DNA of 64,000 nucleotides from CBDBLK01 sp965215445 (GCA_965215445.1 CBDCDT010000002.1:1798001-1862000); one strand, 5' to 3'. Positions 49,066-58,014 are shown, counted from the stretch's first letter. Program-made: numbers and translations. Notes: generated by a model from the sequence alone, not told the origin.

Positions 49066-50025
49066 TTACGAGACAATTTTAGAGGCCATCTCTGCGTTCG
49101 GTGAGGGACGCAGAAAAAAGCGGTGGGCATAGCGTGGATAGTGAGTGTGGGAAAGGTGGGCAATGGCGCTTTTGGCGCGTTCTGCTTTTTGCAAAGTTTC
49201 CCGATTCTGGGTTTTGCCCGCCAAAAAGACATCGCTCAGCTTGAAAACGTCAGATTGGCGCCCCCAGTGGGCGGGCAGGGGAGAGGGTTCCCCCAGACAA
49301 ACCATCATTTTGCGCTCGTGCACGCTCCAACGCTCAAAAAAGCTGTCGGGAAAGAGCGGCAGGTCAGCACCGATGGTGTTGACGATCAACGGGAAAGCGG
49401 CCAGGGAATTCCAATCCTCCCACTCGACGCTTTTCAGTTCGCACTCGGAGCAGAGTTGTTCCACTTTTGCACTATTTCTGGCAAAGAGGTGGGGGTGGTA
49501 GTGCCGGGGAATGATTTTGACTAGGCCTTCGGCCAATTCTCCCGAACCAATGACCACCAAAGGGCCATCGGCGGTACGCTGAATGATCATTTTGCGGACG
49601 ATACCGGCGTAGGTGGGGCGGCCGATGCAACCCAGGTACTCGCGCCGGATGTACTTGGCATCCTTGAACAACTTTTCCAAAACCTTGAGCAGGTGGGGAT
49701 GAGAGTTTTGCACCCAATCTCGATAGGCATTTTTAAATTGGTGGACGATCTCGTTTTCCCCCAGAATGTGGGATTTGAGTCCGCAGATGGTTTCCAGCAA
49801 AAAAGTGTAGGCGCAGACCCCTTCCAGTTTTTGACAAGATGCCTCGCTCCGGGCGAACTGGGAAAGCATGGGGCCAAAACTGGCAAGCAGCAGGCGTTGA
49901 CAGGTTTTGAGGGTGAAAATCTCCCCCCCCAAGGCCCGGGCCTGGCCTTCTACAAGCTCGACTTTGCGTTTGCTCGCAGTGCTTCCTTCGAGAGAATAAT
50001 TGAGCACAGTTAGTTCCCGCTTCAC
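49066..50025 (-). CDS. hemA: glutamyl-tRNA reductase HemA, short form
   Basis: A 319-residue protein with the three parts of the N-terminal and NADPH-binding regions: catalytic Cys in IFTLKTCQRLLLAS, the block CGLKSHILGENEIVHQFKNAY, and a Rossmann segment PLVVIGSGELAEGLVKIIP. It makes glutamate-1-semialdehyde from Glu-tRNA. Usual HemA proteins have about 420 residues and TCNR in place of TCQR; the C-terminal dimerisation domain is missing or strongly reduced here. It lies alone, about 3.5 kb from the main haem operon. GTG 50025 is the start. Confidence 0.82.
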   Translation of the reverse strand: MKRELTVLNYSLEGSTASKRKVELVEGQARALGGEIFTLKTCQRLLLASFGPMLSQFARSEASCQKLEGVCAYTFLLETICGLKSHILGENEIVHQFKNAYRDWVQNSHPHLLKVLEKLFKDAKYIRREYLGCIGRPTYAGIVRKMIIQRTADGPLVVIGSGELAEGLVKIIPRHYHPHLFARNSAKVEQLCSECELKSVEWEDWNSLAAFPLIVNTIGADLPLFPDSFFERWSVHERKMMVCLGEPSPLPAHWGRQSDVFKLSDVFLAGKTQNRETLQKAERAKSAIAHLSHTHYPRYAHRFFLRPSPNAEMASKIVS

Positions 50026-50132
50026 AACGGCACAAGAATAACAAGTTTTTGGCCCCGAATTGTCATGGATTTGTAGGACGCAAAATTTTTTTTGGCGTTT
50101 TCAAGGCCCGCAGAATTTGTTAGGGTGGGCGC

Positions 50133-50357
50133 ATGGAGGAAAATCGCTGGACTCAGCATATAAAATTTTTTTTCCGGCACTACGGAAAAAACCGCTTTAT
50201 GCTCTCCATGAGCAAGAAATTGCAGATGTTGGGGATTGAACGTTTGTGGCGCGCAGGCCCCAAGGCCTTTTTGTACTTTTTTTTGTTTTACCTCATCCGC
50301 GACACTATTCTCTACATTGTGATTCCCATTTATTTTGCCCATTTGACTTCGGGCTAG
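50133..50357 (+). CDS. small membrane protein upstream of the IMPDH-like gene
   Basis: A 74-residue protein. A basic N-terminal region of about 45 residues (FFRHYGKNRFMLSMSKKLQMLGIERLW) is followed by one membrane helix (AFLYFFLFYLIRDTILYIVIPIYF). ATG 50133 lies in a region divergent from hemA, 12 bases before the next coding start. I recognise no family. Cotranscription with the IMPDH-like gene is likely. Confidence 0.65.
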   Translation: MEENRWTQHIKFFFRHYGKNRFMLSMSKKLQMLGIERLWRAGPKAFLYFFLFYLIRDTILYIVIPIYFAHLTSG

Positions 50358-50369
50358 AGAGGTTTTTTC

Positions 50370-51437
50370 GTGCAACTCATGTTTTCATCAAAAGAGATTC
50401 TGGACCGCGGGCGGGGACTCACCTTCGACGACGTTTTGTTGGTGCCCAGACACGGGCGGTCGGCCTCCCGGCGCACGGCCAGTTTGACTTCGCAACTCAC
50501 CCGGCACTTTAGCGTGGATTTGCCCATCGTCTCGGCGAATATGGACACCGTCACCGATTGGGAAATGGCCCAGGCCATGGCGGAATTGGGGGGGGTCGGA
50601 ATTTTGCACCGCTTTATGCCTCCCGAAGTGCAAGTCGAGCGCGTCGCGCGCATTGTTAAACACCACAGTGAAAAAAAACTTGCCACTCCGGTGGCAGTTT
50701 CAGTGGGCGTCAAAGAGGAGGGCCGTCGGCGCGCCGATTTACTGGCCTGTGCCGGTGTCAAAATCCTCGCCCTCGACATTGCCCACGGGGATTCGGTGAT
50801 GATGCTGGAAGTCTTAGAGTATGTTAAAAAGCGTTATCCCCAAATTGACGTCATCGCCGGCAACGTGGCCACTTCGGAGGGAACCCGCCGGCTCATCGAA
50901 GCGGGGGCCGATGCCATTAAATGTGGCATTGGGCCAGGCTCCATGTGCACCACCCGCATCGTCACCGGCCACGGAGTGGCCCAACTGAGTGCCGTGGCCC
51001 TATGTGTTCAAGAGGCCTCCAAGCACGGCGTTCCGGTGATCGCTGATGGCGGATTGCGCAATAGTGGCGATATCGTCAAGGCCCTGTGTGCTGGGGCCAA
51101 AATCGTGATGCTGGGGGGCGCTTTGGCGGGAACTTCGGAGACACCCGGAGAAATCCGTCACGGGCGCAAGTCTTACCGGGGCATGGCCTCCAAGTCGGCA
51201 CAGGTTTCGTGGCGGGGAGAACTTCCCGAAGGCATGGCCGCCGAAGGGGAATCGACTACGGTTTTTCACCGGGGGCCGGTTCGTTATGTGATCGGCGATT
51301 TGAGCGGTGGCCTGCGCTCGGGAATGAGCTATTTGGGAGTGGACAAAGTCGAAGATATGTTCGAGGCGGCCCTGTTTATGGAGGTTTCCCAGGCCGGGCG
51401 GAGTGAGTCCCTTCCCCACGGAATGGCCTCATCGTAA
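50370..51437 (+). CDS. IMP dehydrogenase/GMP reductase family enzyme without CBS domains
   Basis: A 355-residue TIM-barrel enzyme. LTFDDVLLVPRHG at the N-terminus, the active-site Cys loop GIGPGSMCTTR, GGLRNSGDIVKAL and GGLRSGMSYLG are family hallmarks. IMPDH (GuaB) usually has about 490 residues with a CBS pair; GMP reductase has about 345 without, so length favours GuaC, while the flap EGMAAEGESTTVFHRGPV could suit either. The substrate cannot be decided from sequence reading alone. GTG 50370 follows AGAGAGG; the stop overlaps the plsB start. Confidence 0.9.
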   Translation: MQLMFSSKEILDRGRGLTFDDVLLVPRHGRSASRRTASLTSQLTRHFSVDLPIVSANMDTVTDWEMAQAMAELGGVGILHRFMPPEVQVERVARIVKHHSEKKLATPVAVSVGVKEEGRRRADLLACAGVKILALDIAHGDSVMMLEVLEYVKKRYPQIDVIAGNVATSEGTRRLIEAGADAIKCGIGPGSMCTTRIVTGHGVAQLSAVALCVQEASKHGVPVIADGGLRNSGDIVKALCAGAKIVMLGGALAGTSETPGEIRHGRKSYRGMASKSAQVSWRGELPEGMAAEGESTTVFHRGPVRYVIGDLSGGLRSGMSYLGVDKVEDMFEAALFMEVSQAGRSESLPHGMASS

Positions 51438-53239
51438 TGGTGCCAGGTCAAAGAGAGCGCACGGTTTTGGGTTATCCCAAACTGAAAGCGCACATGGAAT
51501 CGCGCAATTCCCCCTCCAGAGAAAAGGAAAAGGCACTCCAGTACCTCAAGGAAATTCAGTCCGAGCTTTCCCTGCCCCACTTGAGATCAGTCTCGAAATT
51601 TTTGGGTATGGCCTTTCCCAAACTCTACGACGGCATCAACTTTGACGACAGTATGGTGCAAATTCCCGAGCTGAGAAAAACCCACCACGTCATTTTGGTT
51701 CCCAATCACCAGTCCCACGCCGACTACCTGGCGATCAACCACATGTTTTTTAAAACCTACCAAGTGCCCCTGTATGTGGCGGGGGGAGAGAATTTGAATT
51801 TGTTTTTGGTGGGGGATTTGTTCCGTCGCTCGGGGTGCTTTTTTATCCGCCGCAGTTTCACCAGCAATATGACCTACAAGCTGACCCTGGAGGCCTACCT
51901 TTATTTTTTGTTAAAGAATGACTGCGTGATTGAATTTTTTTTCGAGGGGGGGCGCTCGCGCACGGGGAAGCTGCTCCCCCCGCGCTACGGACTCTACGGT
52001 ATGTTGATGGACGCCCACCGCGAACTTTACAAGCAGTCGGAAAAAACATTACTTTTTGTCCCCATCTCCATCGTCCACGAATACGCCCCCGAGACGGGGT
52101 CGCTGGTCAAGGAACTCCGGGGTGCCAAAAAGCGCCGGGAGTCGATCGCCTACTTTCCGCGCCTCCTGCGACTTTTGTCCTACCAGTTCGGTCACATTCA
52201 CATCCGTCTGGGAAGGCCGGTGGAGGCCAAACCTTTGGAAGAGGGAGTTGATCACACTGCCGCCAAAGACAAAATCCACCACCTGGCCTTTCAATGCTTT
52301 CGCGAAGTGGGCAAAAATATGTTGGTCACTCCTACCTCGCTACTCTCTTTTGTCTTGTTGGACGAACCCAGTGGGGCCATGTCCTGGCGGGATATTTTGA
52401 GCAAGTCCAAGGCGATTGTGGCCTACTGCCGGAAGTTTCAAATTCCCTGCGCGCCTTCTTTGAGTGAAAACCAACTGGAGAGTTCCCTCGAAAGGGCGAT
52501 GGATATTTTGGTGGGCAACAAGTGGGTCGATGTCATCGGCCGCCAGCACCAGGGGCGGCCCTACTATGCCATTCGCGAAAGCCGCAGGCGCGAAGTGCTC
52601 TACAATAAAAATACGATCCTGCATCACTTTTTGGTTCCCGCCACCGTAAATTACGTCTGGATCAACCTCTTTTCCGGGCAGGTGCAAACCGCTGCCGAAC
52701 TCAAGGAGCTTTTTTTAAATTACCGGCGCCAACTCAAACACGAATTTTACCTCCCCACGGTCAAAGAGTTTTTCCACCAAATTCTGAACGTGTTGGGGGA
52801 TACCATCGGCCGGCGCATTTCCAGCATGGAGGAGGTGGTGAGCTTCTCCCACCGCGAACTGTACGCCATCATTTCGAGCTTGGGGATTTTTGGCCGCGCC
52901 CTCTCACACATCGACGAGGCCTATTATATTGCCGGCCTTGCGCTCGCCGCTCTCAAAGAGGAATACCCCGAAGGTTTTAAAATGGAGGCCTACCTCAAAA
53001 CATTTAAGGTGATCTTTTATCAGGAGTTGCAATTGGGCCGCATTATCCGCTACAGTGAAAGCTATTCCCTGACCCTGGCCAAGTCGGGACTCAAATATTT
53101 CACTCACATGGGGCCGGTCAAAAACGAGGTGGGTATGCTGAGCGTGGTGCAAGCGGACAAGCTGGAAGAACTGACCAAAAAGTATGAAAAAAATCTCACC
53201 GACCAGCTCACCTTTAATATCAGGGTGTCCCAGTCTTGA
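51437..53239 (+). CDS. glycerol-3-phosphate acyltransferase PlsB-like
   Basis: A 600-residue membrane-associated acyltransferase that starts phospholipid synthesis. The four acyltransferase blocks are visible: VPNHQSHADYL (HX4D catalytic motif), GCFFIRRSF, FFEGGRSRTGKLLPPRYG and LFVPISIVHEY. E. coli PlsB has about 807 residues, so this is a shorter form that lacks part of the N-terminus and resembles the DHAPAT-type family. ATG overlaps the previous stop (TAATG), which indicates translational coupling. Confidence 0.9.
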   Translation: MVPGQRERTVLGYPKLKAHMESRNSPSREKEKALQYLKEIQSELSLPHLRSVSKFLGMAFPKLYDGINFDDSMVQIPELRKTHHVILVPNHQSHADYLAINHMFFKTYQVPLYVAGGENLNLFLVGDLFRRSGCFFIRRSFTSNMTYKLTLEAYLYFLLKNDCVIEFFFEGGRSRTGKLLPPRYGLYGMLMDAHRELYKQSEKTLLFVPISIVHEYAPETGSLVKELRGAKKRRESIAYFPRLLRLLSYQFGHIHIRLGRPVEAKPLEEGVDHTAAKDKIHHLAFQCFREVGKNMLVTPTSLLSFVLLDEPSGAMSWRDILSKSKAIVAYCRKFQIPCAPSLSENQLESSLERAMDILVGNKWVDVIGRQHQGRPYYAIRESRRREVLYNKNTILHHFLVPATVNYVWINLFSGQVQTAAELKELFLNYRRQLKHEFYLPTVKEFFHQILNVLGDTIGRRISSMEEVVSFSHRELYAIISSLGIFGRALSHIDEAYYIAGLALAALKEEYPEGFKMEAYLKTFKVIFYQELQLGRIIRYSESYSLTLAKSGLKYFTHMGPVKNEVGMLSVVQADKLEELTKKYEKNLTDQLTFNIRVSQS

Positions 53240-53688
53240 GATTGAATAACGCCCGCTGGTTGGGATTCCGCCTGGCCGAGATTCCTCGCCACTTCCCCTT
53301 GACCGATTTTTTTACTCTGGAACAGAAGCTGGAATCCTGGCCCGGGCCAGTGTGGGCCGACCGAAAGCGCTGGATTCAGTTTGGCCCGGTTTCCGGGCAG
53401 GCGCATATCATGCGCAAGGTTATCGGGGTGGCCTATGCCGAAGGGGGTGACCCGTCCACCCGCCCTCCGGGGGAATGTATCCTGTGGGACGAATCGGCGC
53501 GAGAGGCCCAATTTACCCCGGTACCGGAGGGAATGGGGGCCAATTGGGAGGCGCTTTGCTATCTGGAAGCACATTTGCGCCAAAAACTTCCTTGGCAATC
53601 TGCATCTTACTGGCGCTTGAGAGTGGATGCGGAGGGCGATTTGGGGATTTATCATTTTAAAGTTTCCATTTCATCAAAGTTTGTATAG
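53236..53688 (+). CDS. hypothetical protein coupled to plsB
   Basis: A 150-residue protein of unknown function. TTG 53236 gives MRLNNARWLGFRLAEIP and overlaps the plsB stop as TTGA. It is rich in Trp and Pro, with no membrane segment or signal peptide, and has GPVWADRKRWIQFGPVSGQAHIMRKVIGVAYAEGGDPSTRPPGECILWDE-like blocks (broken here only for description) that suggest a compact beta protein. It lies between plsB and infC; only 26 bases separate it from the infC start. Confidence 0.65.
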   Translation: MRLNNARWLGFRLAEIPRHFPLTDFFTLEQKLESWPGPVWADRKRWIQFGPVSGQAHIMRKVIGVAYAEGGDPSTRPPGECILWDESAREAQFTPVPEGMGANWEALCYLEAHLRQKLPWQSASYWRLRVDAEGDLGIYHFKVSISSKFV

Positions 53689-53714
53689 AGTGGGCGCTGG
53701 AGTGGAGGTCATCT

Positions 53715-54314
53715 ATCAAGGGTAAGAGAAAGAACAGAGGCAGGCCGAGAAGAGAATTAGGCCCAAGGGTTAACCATCTCATTCAAGTTCCCGAGTGCCG
53801 TTTGGTTGGAGAGAGTGGCCACGCTTACGGGGTGGTTTCGTTGGATGAGGCCAGGCGCATTGCCCGAGAAGAGGGCCTGGATTTGGTCGAGATTTCTCCC
53901 AATTCCAAACCTCCGGTGGTCAAAATTGTCGATTACGGCAAGTTCAAGTACGACCAACAGAAAAAGGCCAATGAGGCCAAGCGCAGGCAGGCGGTCACCC
54001 AACTCAAAGAGGTTCAGTTTCGCCCCAATATAGAGGCCCACGATTTGGAAACCAAGCTCAAGCGCATCGAGGGATTTTTAATCCACGGAGACAAGGTTAA
54101 GATGGTGATGCAATTTCGGGGGCGAGAGATGGCCCACCGGGATTCGGGAATGGAAAAATTCAGGCAGATCGTGCGCACGGTGGAGGAATTTGGGGCCATC
54201 GTAGAGAGCGAACTCAAAATGATGGGCAATCGAATCATTACCGTTTTGGGCCCGGACAAAAAGGCGATCCAAAAGCAGCTCAAGCAAAAACAAAGCTCCA
54301 AGCAGGCGGTTTGA
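53715..54314 (+). CDS. infC: translation initiation factor IF-3, with predicted AUC start
   Basis: A 199-residue IF-3. Family motifs: RVNHLIQVPECRLVGESG, LDEARRIAREEGLDLVEISPNSKPPVVKIVDYGKFKYDQ and the C-terminal LKEVQFRPNIEAHDLETK. The conserved N-terminus extends upstream of any ATG, GTG or TTG start; in frame, ATC 53715 lies six bases after GGAGG and would give (M)KGKRKNRGR, nearly the MKGGKR start of E. coli IF-3, which uses AUU. A non-standard start would provide the known autoregulation of infC. TTG 53802 is a poor alternative because it cuts into the N-domain. Confidence 0.95.
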   Translation: MKGKRKNRGRPRRELGPRVNHLIQVPECRLVGESGHAYGVVSLDEARRIAREEGLDLVEISPNSKPPVVKIVDYGKFKYDQQKKANEAKRRQAVTQLKEVQFRPNIEAHDLETKLKRIEGFLIHGDKVKMVMQFRGREMAHRDSGMEKFRQIVRTVEEFGAIVESELKMMGNRIITVLGPDKKAIQKQLKQKQSSKQAV

Positions 54315-54369
54315 CAGGGGTAGATAAGTTCGATAGCAAGAGTGAAGAAGAAATGAGGAGAAATTAAAA

Positions 54370-54567
54370 ATGCCCAAAATGAAAACCAGACGCGCCGTGG
54401 CCAAGCGCTTTAAAGCGACGGCGAGTGGCAAATTCAAGCGCAAGAGGGCGAATCTTCGCCACATTTTGGAGAAAAAAGAACCTGGCCGCAAAAGACGCGC
54501 TGTGCGTACAGATTACGTTTCTGCGGTAGACGCCCCGCGAGTGCGGCGCTGTCTGCCCTATGCTTAA
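54370..54567 (+). CDS. rpmI: 50S ribosomal protein L35
   Basis: A 65-residue basic protein with the L35 pattern MPKMKTRRAVAKRFKATASGKFKRKRANLRHILEKK. It is part of the large ribosomal subunit. GAGGAGAAA lies upstream of ATG 54370. It forms the universal infC-rpmI-rplT cluster. Confidence 0.98.
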   Translation: MPKMKTRRAVAKRFKATASGKFKRKRANLRHILEKKEPGRKRRAVRTDYVSAVDAPRVRRCLPYA

Positions 54568-54582
54568 GAGGAGGACGTTTTT

Positions 54583-54954
54583 ATGGCGAGAGTAACCAGA
54601 GGATACAAGGCCAGAAGAAGGCGCAATACCGTCCGAAAAATGGCCAAAGGCTTTCACTTCAGCCGCCGTCAGAAATATAAATTGACTGCCGAGACAGTTA
54701 AGCGTGCTTTGCATTATAGCTATATTGGCAGGCGCTTGCTCAAGCGCGACCAGCGCAGCTTGTGGATTTTGCGCATTTCCGCCGGGGCCAAGCTTTTGGG
54801 CAGTTCCTATTCCAAATTTATGGGCAATCTTAAAAAGAGCGGCAGTGATTTAAATCGCAAAATGCTGTCGGAAATCGCCGCCCGGGATTTTGAGGCCTTC
54901 AAGGCGATCGTTCAAGCGACCACTACTCAAGAAACCACTCAAAAGACCAGTTGA
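54583..54954 (+). CDS. rplT: 50S ribosomal protein L20
   Basis: A 123-residue protein with MARVTRGYKARRRRNTVRKMAKGFHFSRRQKYKLTAETVKRALHYSYIGRR, the basic L20 extension that threads the ribosome, followed by the globular ISAGAKLLGSSYSKFMGNLKKS part. AGGAGGAC precedes ATG 54583. L20 often represses its own operon by binding the mRNA. Its stop overlaps the end of the convergent gene by 16 bases. Confidence 0.98.
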   Translation: MARVTRGYKARRRRNTVRKMAKGFHFSRRQKYKLTAETVKRALHYSYIGRRLLKRDQRSLWILRISAGAKLLGSSYSKFMGNLKKSGSDLNRKMLSEIAARDFEAFKAIVQATTTQETTQKTS

Positions 54955-55685
54955 CAAAGGGTGTTGTAGTGCTCGGGCCTGGCCCATAAAAAGGGGCCGG
55001 GCCAATCCATCCGCTCGAATCTCTCCACTTCATTTCCATTCTGCCAGAAAGAAAACCCCCGCCAGCGGGCCAGCAAACTTCCGGCGGCAATATCCCACAA
55101 ACATTTGGGCCGCCTGGAAAAGACAAAGTCACATTCCCCTGCACTGATGAGTCCCAACTTGAAGGCAATACTGCCACAGGGTTCGAGTTGATAAGTTGCA
55201 TCCCCCTTTTTTTTGAGGTTTGGCCATTCCGTGTGGGAAACGACACCTTTTAGGGTTTTGCCGGGGGCCTTGTTTTTGAGAGGGGCGAGAGAAGAAGCGC
55301 ACCCTCCCAATTCAAATCCACTGGCGGGATTAAAAATCCAGGCAAAATTTTTGGGGTCATCGAGTTTTTCAGAATGGCAAATCGCCAGGGATACCGCCCA
55401 CTCGGGATTGCCGCGAACCAATTCCCGAGTGCCATCCACTGGGTCTAAAATCAGGGCGGGAAATTCCAATGGGCGCGGATTTTCTTCGCTTAAAAAAAGC
55501 AAATGAGGATGAGTTTTGGCGAAGGCCTCTCTCACCAAATCGCAGATGAAAGTATCCATTTCAGTGACCGGAGAGTGATCCGCTTTCCACTCCACTTGTA
55601 AGTGCTTCGGCCCACGCTGTGAGATTTTGCCCCACTTTTTGATGATGGCCGTTTTAATATTTTCTATTTGTCTTTCGGTTTCCAA
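54939..55685 (-). CDS. inositol monophosphatase/CysQ-family phosphatase
   Basis: A 248-residue Mg-dependent phosphatase. Metal-binding motifs: SPVTEMD near residue 40, FLSEEN near 65, LILDPVDGTREL near 82 and WDIAAGSLLARWRGF near 205. The family includes inositol-1-phosphatase, CysQ (3',5'-bisphosphoadenosine) and fructose bisphosphatase; DGTREL and the compact length lean to CysQ-like, but the substrate is uncertain. Its start overlaps the DUF547 gene by 22 bases. Confidence 0.88.
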   Translation of the reverse strand: METERQIENIKTAIIKKWGKISQRGPKHLQVEWKADHSPVTEMDTFICDLVREAFAKTHPHLLFLSEENPRPLEFPALILDPVDGTRELVRGNPEWAVSLAICHSEKLDDPKNFAWIFNPASGFELGGCASSLAPLKNKAPGKTLKGVVSHTEWPNLKKKGDATYQLEPCGSIAFKLGLISAGECDFVFSRRPKCLWDIAAGSLLARWRGFSFWQNGNEVERFERMDWPGPFLWARPEHYNTLCQLVF

Positions 55686-56416
55686 TCGTTGAGGCCCCAG
55701 TCGTAGGTCAGCATTTCAACTTTGACTGCCCCTTGGGCGCCCAGTTTTTTTTTGAGATAAGTTTTGATGGGGCCATACTGTTTTTCAAAATCTTCAGCAG
55801 ACCACTCAAAAACTTTTGAGGCCCTGATGGTGCGCGTGCTCGAATCGTAGACATTTTTATTTTTGTCCCTAAAAAAGTTTCGTTCGGCCTCCGCCAATTG
55901 TTGCTCTATATGAGTGGCGTTGTAGGCGGTAGACATAAGGTTGGGGCAACTCAGGGATGCGCACACGATGGCGAAATGAATGCGTGGCTCTTTGAAATCT
56001 TTGCGCAACATTTCATGTTCGATAAAGTCCAGACTTTGCTTTTTTTCTAGCAGATTGAAAAACTTTTTTTTCCAAGGGGAAAAGAGTACCATGCCAATCT
56101 TTTTGATGGAATCGACGGGGTAGTGGTCGATGACCAGTTTGAGTGTAAAAGCATTGTAGGCATTGATTAAGAAGGCCAGCTTTTGATTGCGGTCAAACTT
56201 TTTGTACTGTAATGGAGTCACGGAACTGAGAGTTTTGAGATAGACCTCCAGCGATTGGGGCCGACTCTTTAATTGTGTGTAATTGACCAGTGCCTGGAGT
56301 TTTTTTGTGTGAACTGCTCTACGCAAAATACTGCTGAAATGCCGGTGGGAATGGTCAAATTCGGCCCACAAGGGTAGCGTGAAAGCAAAAAGGATGAGTA
56401 TAACTTTTTGTTTCAT
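55664..56416 (-). CDS. exported DUF547 protein
   Basis: A 250-residue protein with a signal peptide (MKQKVILILFAFTLPLWA) and a DUF547 domain: KLAFLINAYNAFTLKLVIDHYP, SLDFIEHEMLRKDFKEPRIHFAIVCASLSCPNL and NFFRDKNKNVYD. The CASLSCP cysteines, which are conserved in the family, are present. The family's activity is not established. ATG 56416 is chosen because the signal peptide begins there. It is paralogous to the N-terminal half of the next protein upstream. Confidence 0.88.
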   Translation of the reverse strand: MKQKVILILFAFTLPLWAEFDHSHRHFSSILRRAVHTKKLQALVNYTQLKSRPQSLEVYLKTLSSVTPLQYKKFDRNQKLAFLINAYNAFTLKLVIDHYPVDSIKKIGMVLFSPWKKKFFNLLEKKQSLDFIEHEMLRKDFKEPRIHFAIVCASLSCPNLMSTAYNATHIEQQLAEAERNFFRDKNKNVYDSSTRTIRASKVFEWSAEDFEKQYGPIKTYLKKKLGAQGAVKVEMLTYDWGLNDWKPKDK

Positions 56417-57915
56417 TTGGCCCCGCCTTGCTTGAAGGCGGTGGCGTGTTGTTTGACCAATTGGCGGCTTACGAAGTGTCGGCAGGTTCCATCGGTGTGC
56501 AGTTCCGTCCACCCGCGCACCACTTCATTTTCCAAAAGAGCGCTATTTTGCTTTGGATTTTGGCCCGAGGACGGATAGGCCTGCTTGAGATTTTGTTTGT
56601 CTGCCTCCATTGGGGTGGCGTAACTTTCCAGACGAGACATACTGGGTGCCATGACCGCCGTGACTCCCTCGGGAGTGTGTCCCAGGCCGATAAAATGCCC
56701 CATTTCGTGTAGTATGACCGAGGGCAAATGGTAGGTACTCCAACTGTTGGGGTTGGTGCCGAAACTGTGTTGTCCGTTGACAATGATGTCGGAGTGGATA
56801 ATTTCAATCCATTCCCGTGGGGTTTGTGGGAGACGCTTATATCCCTTGAAGTAATTCATCGCCAGTACGGAATCGGGAAGGTCTTCAAACCACTTGGAAT
56901 GGACGTAAATCCCCATTTCCTGGTCGTTGGAATAGTCTTCGTAATCGTCGTATTCCTTGTTGCTGATACTGGTGCTGGGCACTTCAAAAAAAGTGCGGCC
57001 GTTTAAACTCTCATTCCAGCGCTTCATCATTTGTTCGGCGGGGTGATTCCCCTGAGCATCGTCGTCGTAAGATTGAAAATAATTTTGCAGAGTATCGCTG
57101 GTTTTGAGTTGAAGCGGCGAGGCCAGGGTGGCGTCACTCCAACGGCGAATGATGATAGGTGCAGTCTGGGGAACTTCTTTTTTCTTCTTCCAGTCGTTCA
57201 AAGTCCAGTCGTAGTCGTTATACACGATGCTGAGATTGCGTTTTTTTGCCTTGAATTTTTTCCTCAGATAATCTTCCACGGAATTGTGTTGATCGGCGAA
57301 GGCCTGGCCAAACCATTGAAAGAGTTTTGAGACATTCAGCGTGTTGCTAGGTTTTTCGTAGAGATTTTTATTTCTCTCTTTGAGAAAATTGCGTTCGGCC
57401 TTCTTGAGTTGCCGGTCCAGCCTGGAGGGCCGGTAGGCAGTGGGAATCAGATTGGGGCCGCTCATGGAGGCGTGAGAGAGCGCAAAATAGAGGCGCGCGT
57501 CCTGAAAATTTCCCCGGTCAATGTATTTTTCTATTTCCGCAATACTGGATGTTTCACCCAAAAAGTTAAAAAACTTTTTCTGCTTCCAATCCACCAGATC
57601 AACTTCTGTGATGGAACCCAGGGGATAGTGGTCGATCGCCAGTTTCAAGGCAAAAGCATTGTGAGCATTGATCAAAAAGGCCATCTTCTGATTTTTATCA
57701 AAGCTTTGATAGTCACTTTTAGAGACGGCACTCAAGCTGTCGAGATAGGGGTTAAATTTTTTTGATTGTCTTTTGAGCCTGCGGTAATCGACCAGCATTT
57801 TGCCTTCTCTATGGTGGACTACTTTGCGTAGGATTTTGCCAAAATCCCTATGGTTATGGTCAAAATTCGCGGCCGCAGAAGTCGACAAAAAAACAATGAA
57901 AAACAGAAATTTCAT
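56413..57915 (-). CDS. DUF547-metzincin protease fusion, exported
   Basis: A 500-residue exported protein (signal MKFLFFIVFLSTSAAA). Residues about 18-245 form a DUF547 domain related to the neighbouring protein. After a linker comes a matrixin-like zinc protease: VILHEMGHFIGLGH (HExxHxxGxxH, zinc ligands and catalytic Glu) near residue 400 and the Met-turn AVMAPSM shortly after. The DUF547 cysteines are lost: where the paralogue reads CASLSCP this one reads HASMSGP. So the DUF547 part probably serves binding or targeting while the protease is active. Overlap with the downstream gene is ATGA. Confidence 0.88.
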   Translation of the reverse strand: MKFLFFIVFLSTSAAANFDHNHRDFGKILRKVVHHREGKMLVDYRRLKRQSKKFNPYLDSLSAVSKSDYQSFDKNQKMAFLINAHNAFALKLAIDHYPLGSITEVDLVDWKQKKFFNFLGETSSIAEIEKYIDRGNFQDARLYFALSHASMSGPNLIPTAYRPSRLDRQLKKAERNFLKERNKNLYEKPSNTLNVSKLFQWFGQAFADQHNSVEDYLRKKFKAKKRNLSIVYNDYDWTLNDWKKKKEVPQTAPIIIRRWSDATLASPLQLKTSDTLQNYFQSYDDDAQGNHPAEQMMKRWNESLNGRTFFEVPSTSISNKEYDDYEDYSNDQEMGIYVHSKWFEDLPDSVLAMNYFKGYKRLPQTPREWIEIIHSDIIVNGQHSFGTNPNSWSTYHLPSVILHEMGHFIGLGHTPEGVTAVMAPSMSRLESYATPMEADKQNLKQAYPSSGQNPKQNSALLENEVVRGWTELHTDGTCRHFVSRQLVKQHATAFKQGGAK

Positions 57916-58014
57916 GGTGACACCCTCCTTGGTATTCCCAAATTATGGCCGCAAAATCTCCTGGAGTCAAAGAGGGCCTTAGAAAACTAAATTGGCGTCA
58001 GACTCAACTAATTT

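Noticed and set aside
54975..55005. GC-rich hairpin after rplT as its terminator
   Set aside because: The stem lies inside the coding end of the convergent phosphatase gene and has no T run; coding constraint and GC content can explain it.
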